DNA of 64,000 bases from Mycobacteroides chelonae (GCA_014204435.1 JACHLF010000001.1:638889-702888); one strand, 5' to 3'; counted from the first letter of the stretch, positions 7,990 to 17,343 are shown. Notes: a model not told the origin generated them from the sequence alone. Numbers and translations: made by a program.

Positions 7990-8967
7990 TCAGGACGATG
8001 TGTCCGCGGGTTTTGCCGGGGCCAACACGTCGAGAACGTCGGGTACCGCGGTGAAGGTGAGGTCGCTGCGCATTCCCAAGAAATCCCCGTCGACCTGGGT
8101 GGCGATCGGTGCCGATGCGTGCACCCGCACCCATGCGACGTCGTCCTCACGCAGCAGGTGCTTGGCCGCCGGACGGTTGGGGTGTGGCGCCCCCACCATG
8201 TGGCGGACCAGGCGGAGGTTGGCCGTCACCTTCATGCTTTTTGAGGCGAAGACTCCCAGGCCGCTCTCGAAACCGGTACCCGGATTCGTCCAGATGGCAC
8301 GCGCGTTGGCGTACGTCCACGGGTTGGAGTTGCAGATGAACGCGAAGTGCACGCCCGTTTGCGGCTCGTGTCCAGGTAGCTCGACGGTGAGTGTCGGCTG
8401 GCGGCGCGCGGAGCGGAAAAAGCTAATGATCGCGCGCGTGATGTAGCGCCCGGCGGTGACCTGCTTGCCCTTGTTGCGGTGCGCCTCCATCGCGGCGACC
8501 ACCTCACCGTCCAGTCCCATGCCGGCATTGAAGATGAACCAGCGCTCGCCGCAGTGCCCCAGGCCGATACGGCGCCATCGCCGCTGTTCGTGGCGGTGTT
8601 CGTCCAGCAGATCGACGACTTGATTGGTGGCCTGAACAGGGTCGGCAGACATGCCCAGGGTACGGGCGAACACGTTGGCCGATCCGCCTGGCACCACCGC
8701 GATCGCGGGCAGCGGGCCCGGTGCCGGGTGTCCCGGCTGTCCGAGCAGCCCGTTCACCACCTCGCTGACCGTGCCGTCTCCGCCGTGCACGACGATGACC
8801 GCGGCCCCTTCGTCGGCGGCGCGTCGGGCCAGCTCACTGGCATGGCCGCGGTGGTCGGTGTGCAGAACTTGTAGGTGCACACGGCTTTCCAGCGCGTGGG
8901 CCAGCAGGTCACGCCCGGCTGCTGTGGTCGAGGTGGCATTGGGATTCACGATGAGGACCGCACGCAC
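7990..8967 (-). CDS. Diacylglycerol kinase-like lipid kinase
   Basis: The 325-residue protein is a DAGK-catalytic-domain (NAD kinase fold) lipid kinase. The N-terminus has the nucleotide-binding NPNA motif, then GGDGT at about residues 62-66 and a PGGSANVFAR loop, followed by a C-terminal beta-sandwich with NAGMGLDGEV. Such enzymes phosphorylate diacylglycerol or related lipids at the membrane. In M. tuberculosis Rv3218 occupies this place beside whiB1. It diverges from the small membrane-protein gene at 9044. Substrate preference cannot be read from the sequence. Confidence 0.88.
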   Translation of the reverse strand: MRAVLIVNPNATSTTAAGRDLLAHALESRVHLQVLHTDHRGHASELARRAADEGAAVIVVHGGDGTVSEVVNGLLGQPGHPAPGPLPAIAVVPGGSANVFARTLGMSADPVQATNQVVDLLDEHRHEQRRWRRIGLGHCGERWFIFNAGMGLDGEVVAAMEAHRNKGKQVTAGRYITRAIISFFRSARRQPTLTVELPGHEPQTGVHFAFICNSNPWTYANARAIWTNPGTGFESGLGVFASKSMKVTANLRLVRHMVGAPHPNRPAAKHLLREDDVAWVRVHASAPIATQVDGDFLGMRSDLTFTAVPDVLDVLAPAKPADTSS

Positions 8968-9043
8968 GGGGTATGAGCCTAGTCGGATGTTCTTCGCGCC
9001 AGCTGCTCATCACTGCCACGATGGGTCCACATAGGCTTGTCGG

Positions 9044-9451
9044 GTGACCACAGCCGTTCCGAACACCGTTCGCCGCGCCGGGATGATTGTTGCCGGTGAG
9101 GGTGCCGTGGGATTGGTGATCGCGGTGATCCTTGTGGTGCGTGCGGCCGGCGGCGCCGACCAGCATCTGGTCAACGGGTATGGCACCGCCGCCTGGTTCG
9201 CGACATTCGGTGCCGCGGTGCTTGCCGCCGGTCTTGCGCTGGTCACAGGGAAACGTTGGGGCAGAGGGATCGCCGTGATGATGCAGCTGCTACTCCTGCC
9301 CGTCGCGTGGTACGCGGCCGTGGGGTCGCATCAACCCGCGCTGGGTGTGCCGATCGCGATCGTCGCGGTGGCGGCACTGGTGTTGCTCTTCAGCCCCACC
9401 GCCCAGATGTGGGCCGGCGGTGAGGAGATCGGTGCCGAAGAATCGGACTAG
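9044..9451 (+). CDS. Small integral membrane protein (Rv3217c-like)
   Basis: The 135-residue protein has four predicted hydrophobic segments (about residues 14-33, 48-66, 74-90 and 99-117) and an acidic C-terminus (GGEEIGAEESD). No enzymatic motif is seen. The GTG start at 9044 is preceded by TAGGCT six nt upstream, a leaderless arrangement, so no ribosome-binding site is expected. It sits between the diacylglycerol kinase-like gene and the acetyltransferase gene, as the homologue does in M. tuberculosis. Function unknown. Confidence 0.8.
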   Translation: MTTAVPNTVRRAGMIVAGEGAVGLVIAVILVVRAAGGADQHLVNGYGTAAWFATFGAAVLAAGLALVTGKRWGRGIAVMMQLLLLPVAWYAAVGSHQPALGVPIAIVAVAALVLLFSPTAQMWAGGEEIGAEESD

Positions 9452-9453
9452 CG

Positions 9454-9939
9454 TCAGCGGTCCGCGGCCAGTTCGGCCAGCCCGGTGCCCTGTAGTCGGT
9501 AGGTGATCCAATCCGACTGGGGGTTGGCGCCCAGCGAGTCGTAGAACTTGATCGACGGCGTATTCCAGTCCAGTACAGCCCATTCCAGCCGGGTATAGCC
9601 ATTGGCCACACATTCGGCCGCCAGTGCGGACAACAGTGCCTTACCCAGGCCGGTGCCGCGGTGCTCGGGTTTGACATAGAGGTCTTCCAGATAGATGCCG
9701 TGCTGTCCGGTCCACGTCGAGAAATTCAGAAACCAGACGGCGGTGCCGCGGACTACACCATCGGATTCCGCGACATGCGCGAAAAGCGCCGGAGCCGAAC
9801 CGAACAACGCCGTGTGAAGCTGGTCCTCGGTGATCTGGCATTCGTCGCGTAACTTCTCGTACTCCGCGAGATCCTCGATCAGCCCGACGATAGCCGGGAC
9901 ATCTGCCTCGGTGGCACGGCGAATCTGGGTGTTACTCAA
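9454..9939 (-). CDS. GNAT-family N-acetyltransferase
   Basis: The 161-residue single-domain acetyltransferase resembles the spermidine/spermine or thialysine acetyltransferase branch. The acetyl-CoA pyrophosphate loop is RGTGLG (about residue 94), the central strand reads GIYLEDLYV and the C-terminal part NTPSIKFYDSLGA. The TTG start at 9939 overlaps the entC stop by 8 nt, so it is the last gene of the minus-strand gpm2-entC-GNAT operon. Its substrate is not known. It equates to Rv3216 by position, where the gene is also placed next to entC. Confidence 0.88.
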   Translation of the reverse strand: MSNTQIRRATEADVPAIVGLIEDLAEYEKLRDECQITEDQLHTALFGSAPALFAHVAESDGVVRGTAVWFLNFSTWTGQHGIYLEDLYVKPEHRGTGLGKALLSALAAECVANGYTRLEWAVLDWNTPSIKFYDSLGANPQSDWITYRLQGTGLAELAADR

Positions 9940-11041
9940 TCTCGGCTCCTAGCCCTGCCAACATGGTCCGGAATTTGACCGTGGTCTCCGATAGTTCGTC
10001 CTGCGGGTCAGATTCGGCGACGAGTCCACCGCCGGCGTAGGCGCGGATCGAGGTGCCGTCGGCCGACAACTCGGCGCAGCGGATCGAGACGGCCCAGCGG
10101 CCGTCCCCGCCGCCGTCACACCAGCCGATCGCCCCCGCGTAGAACCCGCGGTCACCCTCGATGCGGGCAATCAGGTCTGCCGCCGCCTCGGTGGGGGTCC
10201 CGCACACCGCCGGTGTGGGATGCAGTGCCAAAGCCAAATCAAGTGCCGTGGTAGAGCTTTGGCGCAATCGGGCGCTGATGGAGGTGCTGAGGTGCCAGAG
10301 CGCGGCGGTACGGCTCAGCGTCGGTTCCGGGGGAACCTGGACGTCGACGCACAACGACGCGAGATCCTCCCGCAGTTGGTCGATCACCACGGAGTGCTCG
10401 TGACGGTTCTTATGGGAGCCCGCAAGGTCTTCGCCCGTGCGCCGGTCCAGTGTGGGATCGCTGGACCGTGGGGCGGAACCGGCGAAGGGATGGCAGATCA
10501 CCATGTCGCCGCGGCGCTCCACCAATAGTTCGGGACTGCACCCCACCATGGTGTGCCCGCGGAATCGGTCCCCGGCAGGGGACAGGTCGACACAAAAACT
10601 GTTGGCATCGGGATCGTTTCGGATCAGACGATGGGTCAATACCAACGGGTTTACGGGGGCGTCGGCCTCTAGTTCCAGGGCGCGGGCCAGGACGACCTTG
10701 GACAGCCCGCTGTCGGTGTCCCGAAGTACCTCGACGGCCTCGGTGACCCGTCGCAGATGCTCGGAGGGCTCCGGTATCTGTTGTGTTACATGAATTGTCG
10801 GCATGGTTCCGTAGAACTCTTGAGGCTGTCCGCGGTGAACTTTCACCGGAACCGTCAGAGCGGCGGGCCCGGAGGTGTCGAATGGCAGGGCGCCCACCAG
10901 CATGTGGTGGCGTCCGGCGCGCAGGGCGTCTGCGGCAGCGGCGACATCGTCGTAGGAGCTTTCGCGGCCGTATGCGTACAACGCATCGGTGGCCCGCGAC
11001 ATCACGAAATGTGGCTGCGCGGGGGAGTCGATGGCCGTCAT
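9932..11041 (-). CDS. entC: Isochorismate synthase (EntC/MenF family)
   Basis: Converts chorismate to isochorismate, the branch point for menaquinone and possibly salicylate-type siderophores. The 369-residue protein has the chorismate-binding signatures: KVVLAR, the catalytic acid region GCSPELLVERRGD, PFAGSAPR, GSHKNRHEHSVV, LHPTPAVCGTPT and the final IRAYAGGGLVAESDPQDEL. Length equals the M. tuberculosis EntC (Rv3215). ATG at 11041 is 1 bp from the gpm2 stop, indicating one transcript. No salicylate synthase or menaquinone gene is adjacent. Confidence 0.92.
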   Translation of the reverse strand: MTAIDSPAQPHFVMSRATDALYAYGRESSYDDVAAAADALRAGRHHMLVGALPFDTSGPAALTVPVKVHRGQPQEFYGTMPTIHVTQQIPEPSEHLRRVTEAVEVLRDTDSGLSKVVLARALELEADAPVNPLVLTHRLIRNDPDANSFCVDLSPAGDRFRGHTMVGCSPELLVERRGDMVICHPFAGSAPRSSDPTLDRRTGEDLAGSHKNRHEHSVVIDQLREDLASLCVDVQVPPEPTLSRTAALWHLSTSISARLRQSSTTALDLALALHPTPAVCGTPTEAAADLIARIEGDRGFYAGAIGWCDGGGDGRWAVSIRCAELSADGTSIRAYAGGGLVAESDPQDELSETTVKFRTMLAGLGAEIE

Positions 11042-11042
11042 G

Positions 11043-11654
11043 TCAGCTTGACGGTACCGGGTGCCGGTACCCGGTCAGGCCAAGTGCGGCCACCTGGCGC
11101 TCGCCATGCTCATGTCCGCCCACGGCGACCGAAGCCGTGGCCATGCCGAGCCGGGTGCCTTCCTCGAGCGGCAGATCGATCCACCGGGTCATGAGCGCGC
11201 GTGAAAAGTGGCCGTGTCCCACCAACAGCACATCGCGTTGAGCCATGTCAGGGGCGATGTGGGCGATCACCTTGTCGGCCCGGGCCTGAACCTGGGCTAC
11301 GGACTCACCGCCGGGGCAGCCATGTGTCCACACCAGCCAGCCCGGATCGCTCGCCCGGATCTGTGGTGTGGTCAGACCCTCGTAGTCGCCGTAGTCCCAT
11401 TCGGCGAGGTCTTCGTCGATCGCGCTGACTGTCAGACCCGCCAGTTCGGCTGTCTGGATCGCGCGACGGCGCGGGCTGCTCAGGACCAACGGATCTGGGA
11501 GATCAAGATCGTTGAGTACTTTGCGTGCCGCGACAGCCTGGGCGCGCCCGATTTCGGTCAGATCAAGATCGGTGCGCCCGGTATGTCTGCCGATTTTCGA
11601 CCACTCGGTTTCGCCGTGGCGTAGCAACAACATTCGGTGTTGGGGGGCGGACAC
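11043..11654 (-). CDS. gpm2: Histidine phosphatase (Gpm2-like acid phosphatase)
   Basis: The 203-residue protein is a histidine-phosphatase-superfamily enzyme with the phospho-acceptor LRHGETEW near residue 12, a second histidine in GHGHFSRAL (about 147) and the catalytic EWDYGDYEG segment. M. tuberculosis Rv3214 was annotated as phosphoglycerate mutase 2 but behaves as an acid phosphatase, and the same caution applies here. The GTG start at 11654 is first in the operon with entC and the GNAT gene. It diverges from the ParA-like gene across 61 bp. Confidence 0.9.
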   Translation of the reverse strand: MSAPQHRMLLLRHGETEWSKIGRHTGRTDLDLTEIGRAQAVAARKVLNDLDLPDPLVLSSPRRRAIQTAELAGLTVSAIDEDLAEWDYGDYEGLTTPQIRASDPGWLVWTHGCPGGESVAQVQARADKVIAHIAPDMAQRDVLLVGHGHFSRALMTRWIDLPLEEGTRLGMATASVAVGGHEHGERQVAALGLTGYRHPVPSS

Positions 11655-11715
11655 GCACTTGATTGTGCCGTACCGACTCTCCTCGCGAATGTGTGAGGCA
11701 TGTCAGTATGTGGGC

Positions 11716-12513
11716 GTGACTCGGGTGCTGGCGGTAGCCAATCAAAAGGGTGGGGTGGCCAAAACCACGACGGTCGCGTCGCTTGGTGCGGCGCTGGCGC
11801 AGGCCGGCAAGAAGGTGCTGCTGGTCGACCTGGATCCGCAGGGCTGCCTGACCTTCTCGCTGGGGCAGGATCCGGACCGGTTGGGTATCTCGGTGCACGA
11901 GGTGCTGCTGGGGCAGGCCGATATCAAAGAAGCGCTGGTCACGACCACCGAGGATCTGACGCTGCTGCCTGCGAACATCGACCTGGCCGGTGCCGAGGCG
12001 ATGCTCCTCATGCGCGCAGGACGTGAATACGCGCTGAAGCGGGCGCTCGAATCGCTGGGGGATCAGTTCGACGTCGTGATCATCGACTGCCCTCCGTCGC
12101 TGGGCGTGCTGACGCTCAACGGCTTGACCGCCGCCGACTCCGTGATGGTGCCGCTGCAATGCGAGACCCTGGCGCATCGCGGTGTCGGTCAGTTTCTGCG
12201 GACGGTGACCGATGTCCAACAGATCACCAACCCCAAGCTGACGCTGCTCGGCGCGCTGCCCACGCTGTATGACTCGCGGACCACCCATAGCCGCGACGTC
12301 CTGCTGGATGTGGCTGATCGCTACGAGCTGCCGGTGCTCGCGCCACCGATTCCCAGGACCGTGCGGTTCGCAGAGGCGAGTGCCTCGGGTGCGTCGGTGC
12401 TGGCGGGTCGTAAGAACAAGGGTGCGCTGGCCTATCGAGAGCTGGCCCAGAGCCTGGTGAAGCACTGGAAGAGCGGCAAGGCCATGCCGACCTTCACCCC
12501 GTCCGTCGACTGA
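11716..12513 (+). CDS. ParA/Soj-type P-loop ATPase (Rv3213c-like)
   Basis: The 265-residue MinD/ParA ATPase has a deviant Walker A KGGVAKTTT at residues 11-19, Walker B VVIIDCPPS and a VPLQCE strand. It lacks an adjacent parB and parS, so it is not the main chromosome-partition ATPase. It probably acts in cell-pole or cytokinetic positioning, as orphan ParA relatives do. GTG at 11716 is chosen because it makes the P-loop begin at the usual distance; CAGTAT lies 6 nt upstream, suggesting a leaderless mRNA. Longer frames upstream look non-homologous. Confidence 0.9.
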   Translation: MTRVLAVANQKGGVAKTTTVASLGAALAQAGKKVLLVDLDPQGCLTFSLGQDPDRLGISVHEVLLGQADIKEALVTTTEDLTLLPANIDLAGAEAMLLMRAGREYALKRALESLGDQFDVVIIDCPPSLGVLTLNGLTAADSVMVPLQCETLAHRGVGQFLRTVTDVQQITNPKLTLLGALPTLYDSRTTHSRDVLLDVADRYELPVLAPPIPRTVRFAEASASGASVLAGRKNKGALAYRELAQSLVKHWKSGKAMPTFTPSVD

Positions 12514-12550
12514 GTCTTGCCGCGGGCTCGATCAGTTGCCTGCGATTTCT

Positions 12551-12574
12551 GCCGTCGGGAGAAAGACCGACGGC
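12551..12574. terminator. Hairpin between convergent genes
   Basis: GCCGTCGG (12551-12558) and CCGACGGC (12567-12574) form an 8-bp stem between the parA-like stop (12513) and the convergent stop at 12581. There is no T-run, which is common for mycobacterial terminators. Confidence 0.5.
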
Positions 12575-12580
12575 CCGACC

Positions 12581-13801
12581 TCACCCCAGCGCGAAGATTC
12601 GTGCTCCGCGCTGCTCCACCACGGTGTTACCGACGACGGCGCTGATGACAGGGCTCTTCTCATCGGCCGGATCACGTTGTACCGCAATGAACTTCCGAAA
12701 CTCGCCGGTGGTCGTGTTGAAGACGTCGATGCCGCCCTCGACGGGGATCAGTAACTCACCGGCCATCGAGGTGCCCGGTCCCAGGGGCCTTGTGGTGGTG
12801 GGCAGCACGAAACGGTAGGCGAGATCGAAGCCACCCAGCACCAGTACTTGATCGCCGGTCCACCAGGTGACCACGTCGCCGGCTTGAGCGGCGGTGTTCG
12901 TCGGGATCACCTCACCCGGCAGGGCCGTCGCGCCGACACGCATCCCGTGGTCGTCAAAGACCACGAGCTCGTTGCGAGTGCCCGGTAGGTACACGGCCGA
13001 GCGGGTATCGGCCACCGCGAGCACCTTGGCGGCGGAACCGCGTTCTACCCCGGGCAGCGCGGCCGAGTACAGCTCTTCGGGCTTGTCGTTGTCCTTGGGC
13101 GTCGGCTTCTGCAGCGTCAGCCGCAAGGTCGGGTCCTGGGGGCAGGTTTCCAGGACGGCGAGCACGCTGGCCCCGACGGCGCCGGACCTCAGCGTGCAGT
13201 CCACGCGAGGCTGACCGTTCGGATTCAAGGGTGTGACGACTCGTCCGTACTCCAGGGTGCGCACCATGTCCGAACGCCACAGCTCCAGGCGGGTGCTGCC
13301 CAACGCCAGCACGTAGGTGCCATCCGTCGACAGCGAAACCTTCGGGTCGTTGGCGCTGCTGCGCAGCGGGCCTCGTCGGCCGGTCTGTCCGTCGATCATC
13401 GTGACCTGGCCACATCCGCGCGCGTCGCGGTACACCACGACGGCGTCGTCGATGAAGCCGATCGCGCCGCACAGTTCGAGGTTGCGTCGCGCATAGGACC
13501 ACAGCTGCGCTCCGGTGACCGGGTCGTGTCCCACGACATCGTGTCCGTCGGCGCTGACGATCGCACCGCTGGCGATCACAGGTCCCTTGGTGGCCCCGCT
13601 GTTGGCGGACCACAGTTGCCGCAACGAGTCGGGCACCCGGGTAGCGCTCATCGGGCGTTTGATGTCCTCGGCGGCGGGGTGACTGACGGTGGCGCGGGCG
13701 TCGCTGGTCCACCAGATCGTGGTGCCGGTGACGGCGACCACGACGGCGATCACCGCCGCAGCAATGATGTCGGCCCGGGTGCGCCGCTCCGGTGCGATCA
13801 C
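12581..13801 (-). CDS. Membrane-anchored PQQ-like beta-propeller protein (Rv3212-like)
   Basis: The 406-residue protein has one N-terminal membrane helix (about residues 12-30, AAVIAVVVAVTG) and a long extracytoplasmic region with repeated W-containing strands (LWSYARR, WTGDQVLVLGG) typical of PQQ-like beta-propellers. Cys pairs (ELCGAIG, ARGCGQ) could form disulfides. The GTG start at 13801 overlaps the rhlE stop by 4 nt, so it is the second gene of the rhlE operon. The M. tuberculosis counterpart is described only as an alanine/valine-rich protein. A scaffolding role at the envelope is possible but unproven. Confidence 0.8.
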   Translation of the reverse strand: MIAPERRTRADIIAAAVIAVVVAVTGTTIWWTSDARATVSHPAAEDIKRPMSATRVPDSLRQLWSANSGATKGPVIASGAIVSADGHDVVGHDPVTGAQLWSYARRNLELCGAIGFIDDAVVVYRDARGCGQVTMIDGQTGRRGPLRSSANDPKVSLSTDGTYVLALGSTRLELWRSDMVRTLEYGRVVTPLNPNGQPRVDCTLRSGAVGASVLAVLETCPQDPTLRLTLQKPTPKDNDKPEELYSAALPGVERGSAAKVLAVADTRSAVYLPGTRNELVVFDDHGMRVGATALPGEVIPTNTAAQAGDVVTWWTGDQVLVLGGFDLAYRFVLPTTTRPLGPGTSMAGELLIPVEGGIDVFNTTTGEFRKFIAVQRDPADEKSPVISAVVGNTVVEQRGARIFALG

Positions 13802-15267
13802 GCCGTGGCGGTGGTCGCAGCGGTTGCGTTGGGACGCCGCTGGCGCCGACGACGGCGTGCGGGGGCGGTCTGATCGCCCTCAGTGGTGGCCTCGGTCGCG
13901 GGGGCCTCGGCGGACGAACCGTCGGCAGGCTGGCCCGCACGGGTACGGCGACGGGCCCGGGTGCGCTTGGGCTTGGCACCCTCGGTGCGCTCGGCCCGGG
14001 GTTCGCGGCGCTTGGGCCCACTGGAGAACTTCTCCCCGATGGAGCCGGTGACATCGGCCGGGATGTTCAGCTCGGTGAACAAATGCGCTGAGGTGGAATA
14101 GGTTTCGTCCGGATCGGGCACACCGAGGCCGAGCGCCTTGTCGATCAGCTGCCAGCGTCCGATGTCGTCCCAGTCCACAAGGGTGACCGCGATACCGGTG
14201 CGCCCGGCGCGACCGGTGCGGCCAATGCGGTGCACGTAGGTCTTGTCGTCCTCGGGGCACTGGTAGTTGATGACGTGGGTGACGTCGTCGATGTCGATGC
14301 CGCGGGCAGCCACGTCGGTGGCGACCAGCACGCTGATTTCACCGGACCGGAAGGCGGCCAGGGCCTTTTCACGGGCGATCTGTCCGAGGTCGCCGTGCAC
14401 GGCGCCCACGATGAAACCGCGCTCGGCCAGCTCGTCGGAAACCTTCTGTGCGGTGCGCTTGGTGCGGGTGAAGATCATGGTGGCGCCGCGGCCCTCGGCC
14501 TGCAGGATGCGGCTGACCAGCTCGATCTTGTCCAGGGCGTGTGCGCGGTATACGAACTGCTCGGTGGAGTCGTGCACCGACGAAGAATGGGGAGCCTCGG
14601 CCCGGATGTGGGTCGGGCGATTCATGAAGGTGCGGGCCAGGGTGATGATCGCATCGGGCATCGTCGCCGAGAACAGCATCGACTGTCGTCCCGATTCAGC
14701 GGACGGTGCCAACGCCAGAATGCGCTCGATGTCGGGCAGGAAGCCCAGGTCCAGCATTTCGTCGGCCTCGTCGAGCACCAGCATGGCCAAACCGCCCAGC
14801 TGCAGGTGACCCTGCTGGGCCAGGTCCAGCAGACGCCCGGGTGTGCCGACGACCACATCGGCTCCGGCACGGAGCGACTCGATCTGCGCCTCGTACGGCC
14901 GTCCGCCATAGATGGAGACAACGCTGAAATCGCGATCACCGGCCGTCAGATATTTCGACGCCCTGGTGAGGTCTTCGTAAACCTGGATGCACAGCTCGCG
15001 GGTCGGGACCACGACCAGCGCGCGGGGCGTGCCGTTGAGCGGTCGGTCCTCGACACCAGTCGCGATGCGGTGCAGCAGCGGGACACCGAATGCGTAGGTC
15101 TTGCCCATGCCGGTGCGGGCCTGGCCGATGAGGTCGGATCCGCCGAGAGCGAGGGGGAGGGTGAGCTCCTGGATGGCGAAGGGATGCTCGATCCCGACTT
15201 CGCGTAGGGCCCGGACAATCTCGTCGCGGACGCCGAGCTGCGCAAAAGTGTGTTCGATATGACTCAT
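13798..15267 (-). CDS. rhlE: DEAD-box RNA helicase RhlE
   Basis: The 489-residue protein is an ATP-dependent RNA helicase with Q motif (FAIQELTLPLAL), motif I ARTGMGKT, motif II DEAD (LVLDEADEM), motif III SAT and motif VI HRIGRTGRAG. The C-terminal 90 residues are Arg/Lys-rich and disordered (KRTRARRRTRAG, RRRRRQRR), an RNA-tethering tail of the kind found in RNA degradosome helicases. ATG at 15267 (MSHIEHTF) gives the normal length; the frame continues upstream. A 253-bp untranslated region precedes it and could hold temperature or stress control, but no known motif is recognised. Confidence 0.93.
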   Translation of the reverse strand: MSHIEHTFAQLGVRDEIVRALREVGIEHPFAIQELTLPLALGGSDLIGQARTGMGKTYAFGVPLLHRIATGVEDRPLNGTPRALVVVPTRELCIQVYEDLTRASKYLTAGDRDFSVVSIYGGRPYEAQIESLRAGADVVVGTPGRLLDLAQQGHLQLGGLAMLVLDEADEMLDLGFLPDIERILALAPSAESGRQSMLFSATMPDAIITLARTFMNRPTHIRAEAPHSSSVHDSTEQFVYRAHALDKIELVSRILQAEGRGATMIFTRTKRTAQKVSDELAERGFIVGAVHGDLGQIAREKALAAFRSGEISVLVATDVAARGIDIDDVTHVINYQCPEDDKTYVHRIGRTGRAGRTGIAVTLVDWDDIGRWQLIDKALGLGVPDPDETYSTSAHLFTELNIPADVTGSIGEKFSSGPKRREPRAERTEGAKPKRTRARRRTRAGQPADGSSAEAPATEATTEGDQTAPARRRRRQRRPNATAATTATA

Positions 15268-15520
15268 TGTCTGGGTACGTGCCTTTCGTGTTTCGCTCAG
15301 CGCGCACGATCGGTAGGCCGGATTCCTAAGACTCCAGGGGGCCGGGCTCGCATCTTGTGGCGAGGGCGGCACGTGCACGCACATTTCCTGCGGGAGAACC
15401 TCCTGGGTCAGGGCGTTCGTCCCGCGTCCATGATAGCGGGTGAGCTGCGATTTTCCGATTCGCCGTGGTTTGCCGCGCGGATCGGTGTTCTCCTGCGGGT
15501 GCCCGACTAGAGTTCCAGGC

Positions 15521-16174
15521 ATGACTGCGGACCTCGATGCTCCCGGTGTCAATCAGCTGTTCGCGGTGATCGCGTACGGCGAGATTGCGGCGTTCTACCG
15601 GTTGACCGATGAGTCCAAGATGGCGCCCGATTTGGCGAGCAAGATCGCCATCGCCAGCATGGCGGCCTCGCAGATGCGCCATTACGAGGCTCTGCGGGAT
15701 GCGATGGAGGCCAAGGGTGTTGATGTCTTGGCGGCCATGGAGCCGTACGTCAAGACGCTCGAGAACTACCACGCGCTGACGCTGCCGCGTACCTGGTTGG
15801 AGGCCATGGTCAAGGCGTACATCGGCGACTCGTTGGCCGCTGACTTCTACGGCGAGGTCGTCGCCTCGCTGCCGGGTGAATCGGCGACGGTGCTCAAGTC
15901 TGTGCTCGGCACCACGGGGCACTCGGAGTTCGTCATCGCGCAGGTGCGTGAGGCGGTCAAGGACAACGCGCAGCAGCGCAACCGGCTCACGCTGTGGGGC
16001 CGACGGCTGCTCGGTGAGGCCATCACCCAAGCGCAGCACGTCCTGGCCCGGCACGATGAACTCGCCGAGCTGGTGATGTCCGGGGATGCCGGGCTGGGCA
16101 ACCTCAACGAGTTCTTCGAGCGACTCCAGGGTGCGCACACCGAGCGGATGGCTGTTCTCGGCCTGGGCGGCTAG
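15521..16174 (+). CDS. Ferritin-like fold protein (Rv3210c-like, MiaE_2-type)
   Basis: The 217-residue, mostly helical protein has a four-helix ferritin-like pattern with ExxH-type pairs (GEIAAFYR, MRHYEALRD, DSLAADFYGE, ARHDELAELV) in the order expected for a di-iron or degenerate ferritin-like core. Related proteins are grouped with MiaE-like tRNA hydroxylases, but activity has not been shown for this family. ATG at 15521 is preceded by TAGAGT seven nt upstream, consistent with leaderless expression. It diverges from rhlE. Confidence 0.78.
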   Translation: MTADLDAPGVNQLFAVIAYGEIAAFYRLTDESKMAPDLASKIAIASMAASQMRHYEALRDAMEAKGVDVLAAMEPYVKTLENYHALTLPRTWLEAMVKAYIGDSLAADFYGEVVASLPGESATVLKSVLGTTGHSEFVIAQVREAVKDNAQQRNRLTLWGRRLLGEAITQAQHVLARHDELAELVMSGDAGLGNLNEFFERLQGAHTERMAVLGLGG

Positions 16175-16212
16175 GTGTCTACTGTTACCTGTGTAAACGG
16201 GCAGCTAGCGAC

Positions 16213-16953
16213 TTACTTGGCGCAGCGAGCGATGATGCTGTTGTTGTTCTGTACCGCCATCATCTGGTTTTCGCTGTTGGTGATCGAGCAGTTGACCTGG
16301 CTCGCGAAGCTCGTCGCCGTGATCGAGCCGCCGACGATTCCCGGGCTCGGGGTCACGATCATCGTCCACGGCAGCGAGGCGCCGAGTACGGTGCGCGTTA
16401 TGCCGTTGCCATCGGTGTAGGTGATGGTGAGTAGATCGCCCGGCGTCTGGTTACCGGTCACGTAGTAGGCGAACGCCGCAGGCGTGATCGGGCGCTGGCC
16501 TTCCGGCGGCAGCATTGGGTTGGACGGCGGCGGCTCGAGTGGCGGTGCCTCGGTGGACGGGGCCGTGCTGGGCGTCTCGGCGGCGGGAGTCGAAGTGAGG
16601 GTCGTCGTCGACGGCTTTGCCGACGACGTGGCCGATGGTGGCGCAGGTGCAGTGGTGGTCACCGGTGTCAGCGAGGGAACGGGTGTGGTGACCGCGGCCG
16701 CGGGCGGCTTGTCTTCGCCGCCGCTGAGCACGACAGCCGTCGCGATCACGGCGATCGCGAACACCGCTCCGGCAATGGACGCCACCCATTTCCAGTTGTC
16801 GTTGGCACCCGGCGGTCGGTACTCGTAATCCTCGTCAAGTCCCGAGTACTCGGTGTACTGCGGGGTCGTCGCAGAGTTGTACGGATCGTCGTGGGGCTCT
16901 CCATATGACCCATTTGCGCTCGAATACTGAGAATCTCCGCGATAACCGACCAT
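16213..16953 (-). CDS. MmpS-like single-pass membrane protein with Thr/Pro-rich linker (Rv3209-like)
   Basis: The 246-residue protein has a Tyr/Asp/Gly-rich cytoplasmic head (about 1-52), one membrane helix (about 55-77), an extracytoplasmic Thr/Pro/Ser/Ala-rich linker (about 80-150, likely cell-wall spanning) and a C-terminal beta domain with two Cys (QVNCSIT, IIARCAK) resembling the MmpS accessory fold. No mmpL gene is adjacent. AGAGGAAG upstream of the ATG is a good ribosome site. It may take part in envelope lipid or siderophore export, as MmpS proteins do; this is an inference from fold only. Confidence 0.75.
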   Translation of the reverse strand: MVGYRGDSQYSSANGSYGEPHDDPYNSATTPQYTEYSGLDEDYEYRPPGANDNWKWVASIAGAVFAIAVIATAVVLSGGEDKPPAAAVTTPVPSLTPVTTTAPAPPSATSSAKPSTTTLTSTPAAETPSTAPSTEAPPLEPPPSNPMLPPEGQRPITPAAFAYYVTGNQTPGDLLTITYTDGNGITRTVLGASLPWTMIVTPSPGIVGGSITATSFASQVNCSITNSENQMMAVQNNNSIIARCAK

Positions 16954-17118
16954 GATCAGCGCTTCCTCTCAGCCCCAAATCAATGTGAAACCTGGTGCTG
17001 ATGTTACTGCTGTGATTAGTGGGCCGCCGCGATCATGCGAGGTGTGTCGCCTGAAACGGCGTCGGCTAATCTCATCGATACGAGCGCATTGACGCTCAGC
17101 GATTGGAAAGGTGTCCTG

Positions 17119-17343
17119 GTGGAGATCAAGATCGGTGTCACAGATAGCCCGCGCGAGCTGGTCATTTCGAGCGATCAGACCCCGGCTGACGTCGAAAAGG
17201 TCGTGTCGGCGGCGCTGTCCAAGGAGTCGGATGTGCTCAACCTCACTGACCAGAAGGGCCGCAAGTACCTGATCTCCGCCGCCCGGATCGCCTACGTGGA
17301 GATCGGTGTCGCCGACGCGCGTCGCGTCGGCTTCTCAAGCTAA
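17119..17343 (+). CDS. DUF3107 small protein (TB9.4)
   Basis: A 74-residue acidic protein starting VEIKIGVTDSPRELV and ending RRVGFSS, a single DUF3107 domain. GTG at 17119 is chosen because GGAAAGG stands 7 nt upstream; the frame opens earlier at 17035 with unrelated residues. The M. tuberculosis counterpart is the antigen-screened TB9.4 (Rv3208A), next to the same TetR gene. Function unknown; the predicted beta-alpha-beta pattern suggests a protein or nucleotide-binding module. Confidence 0.85.
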   Translation: MEIKIGVTDSPRELVISSDQTPADVEKVVSAALSKESDVLNLTDQKGRKYLISAARIAYVEIGVADARRVGFSS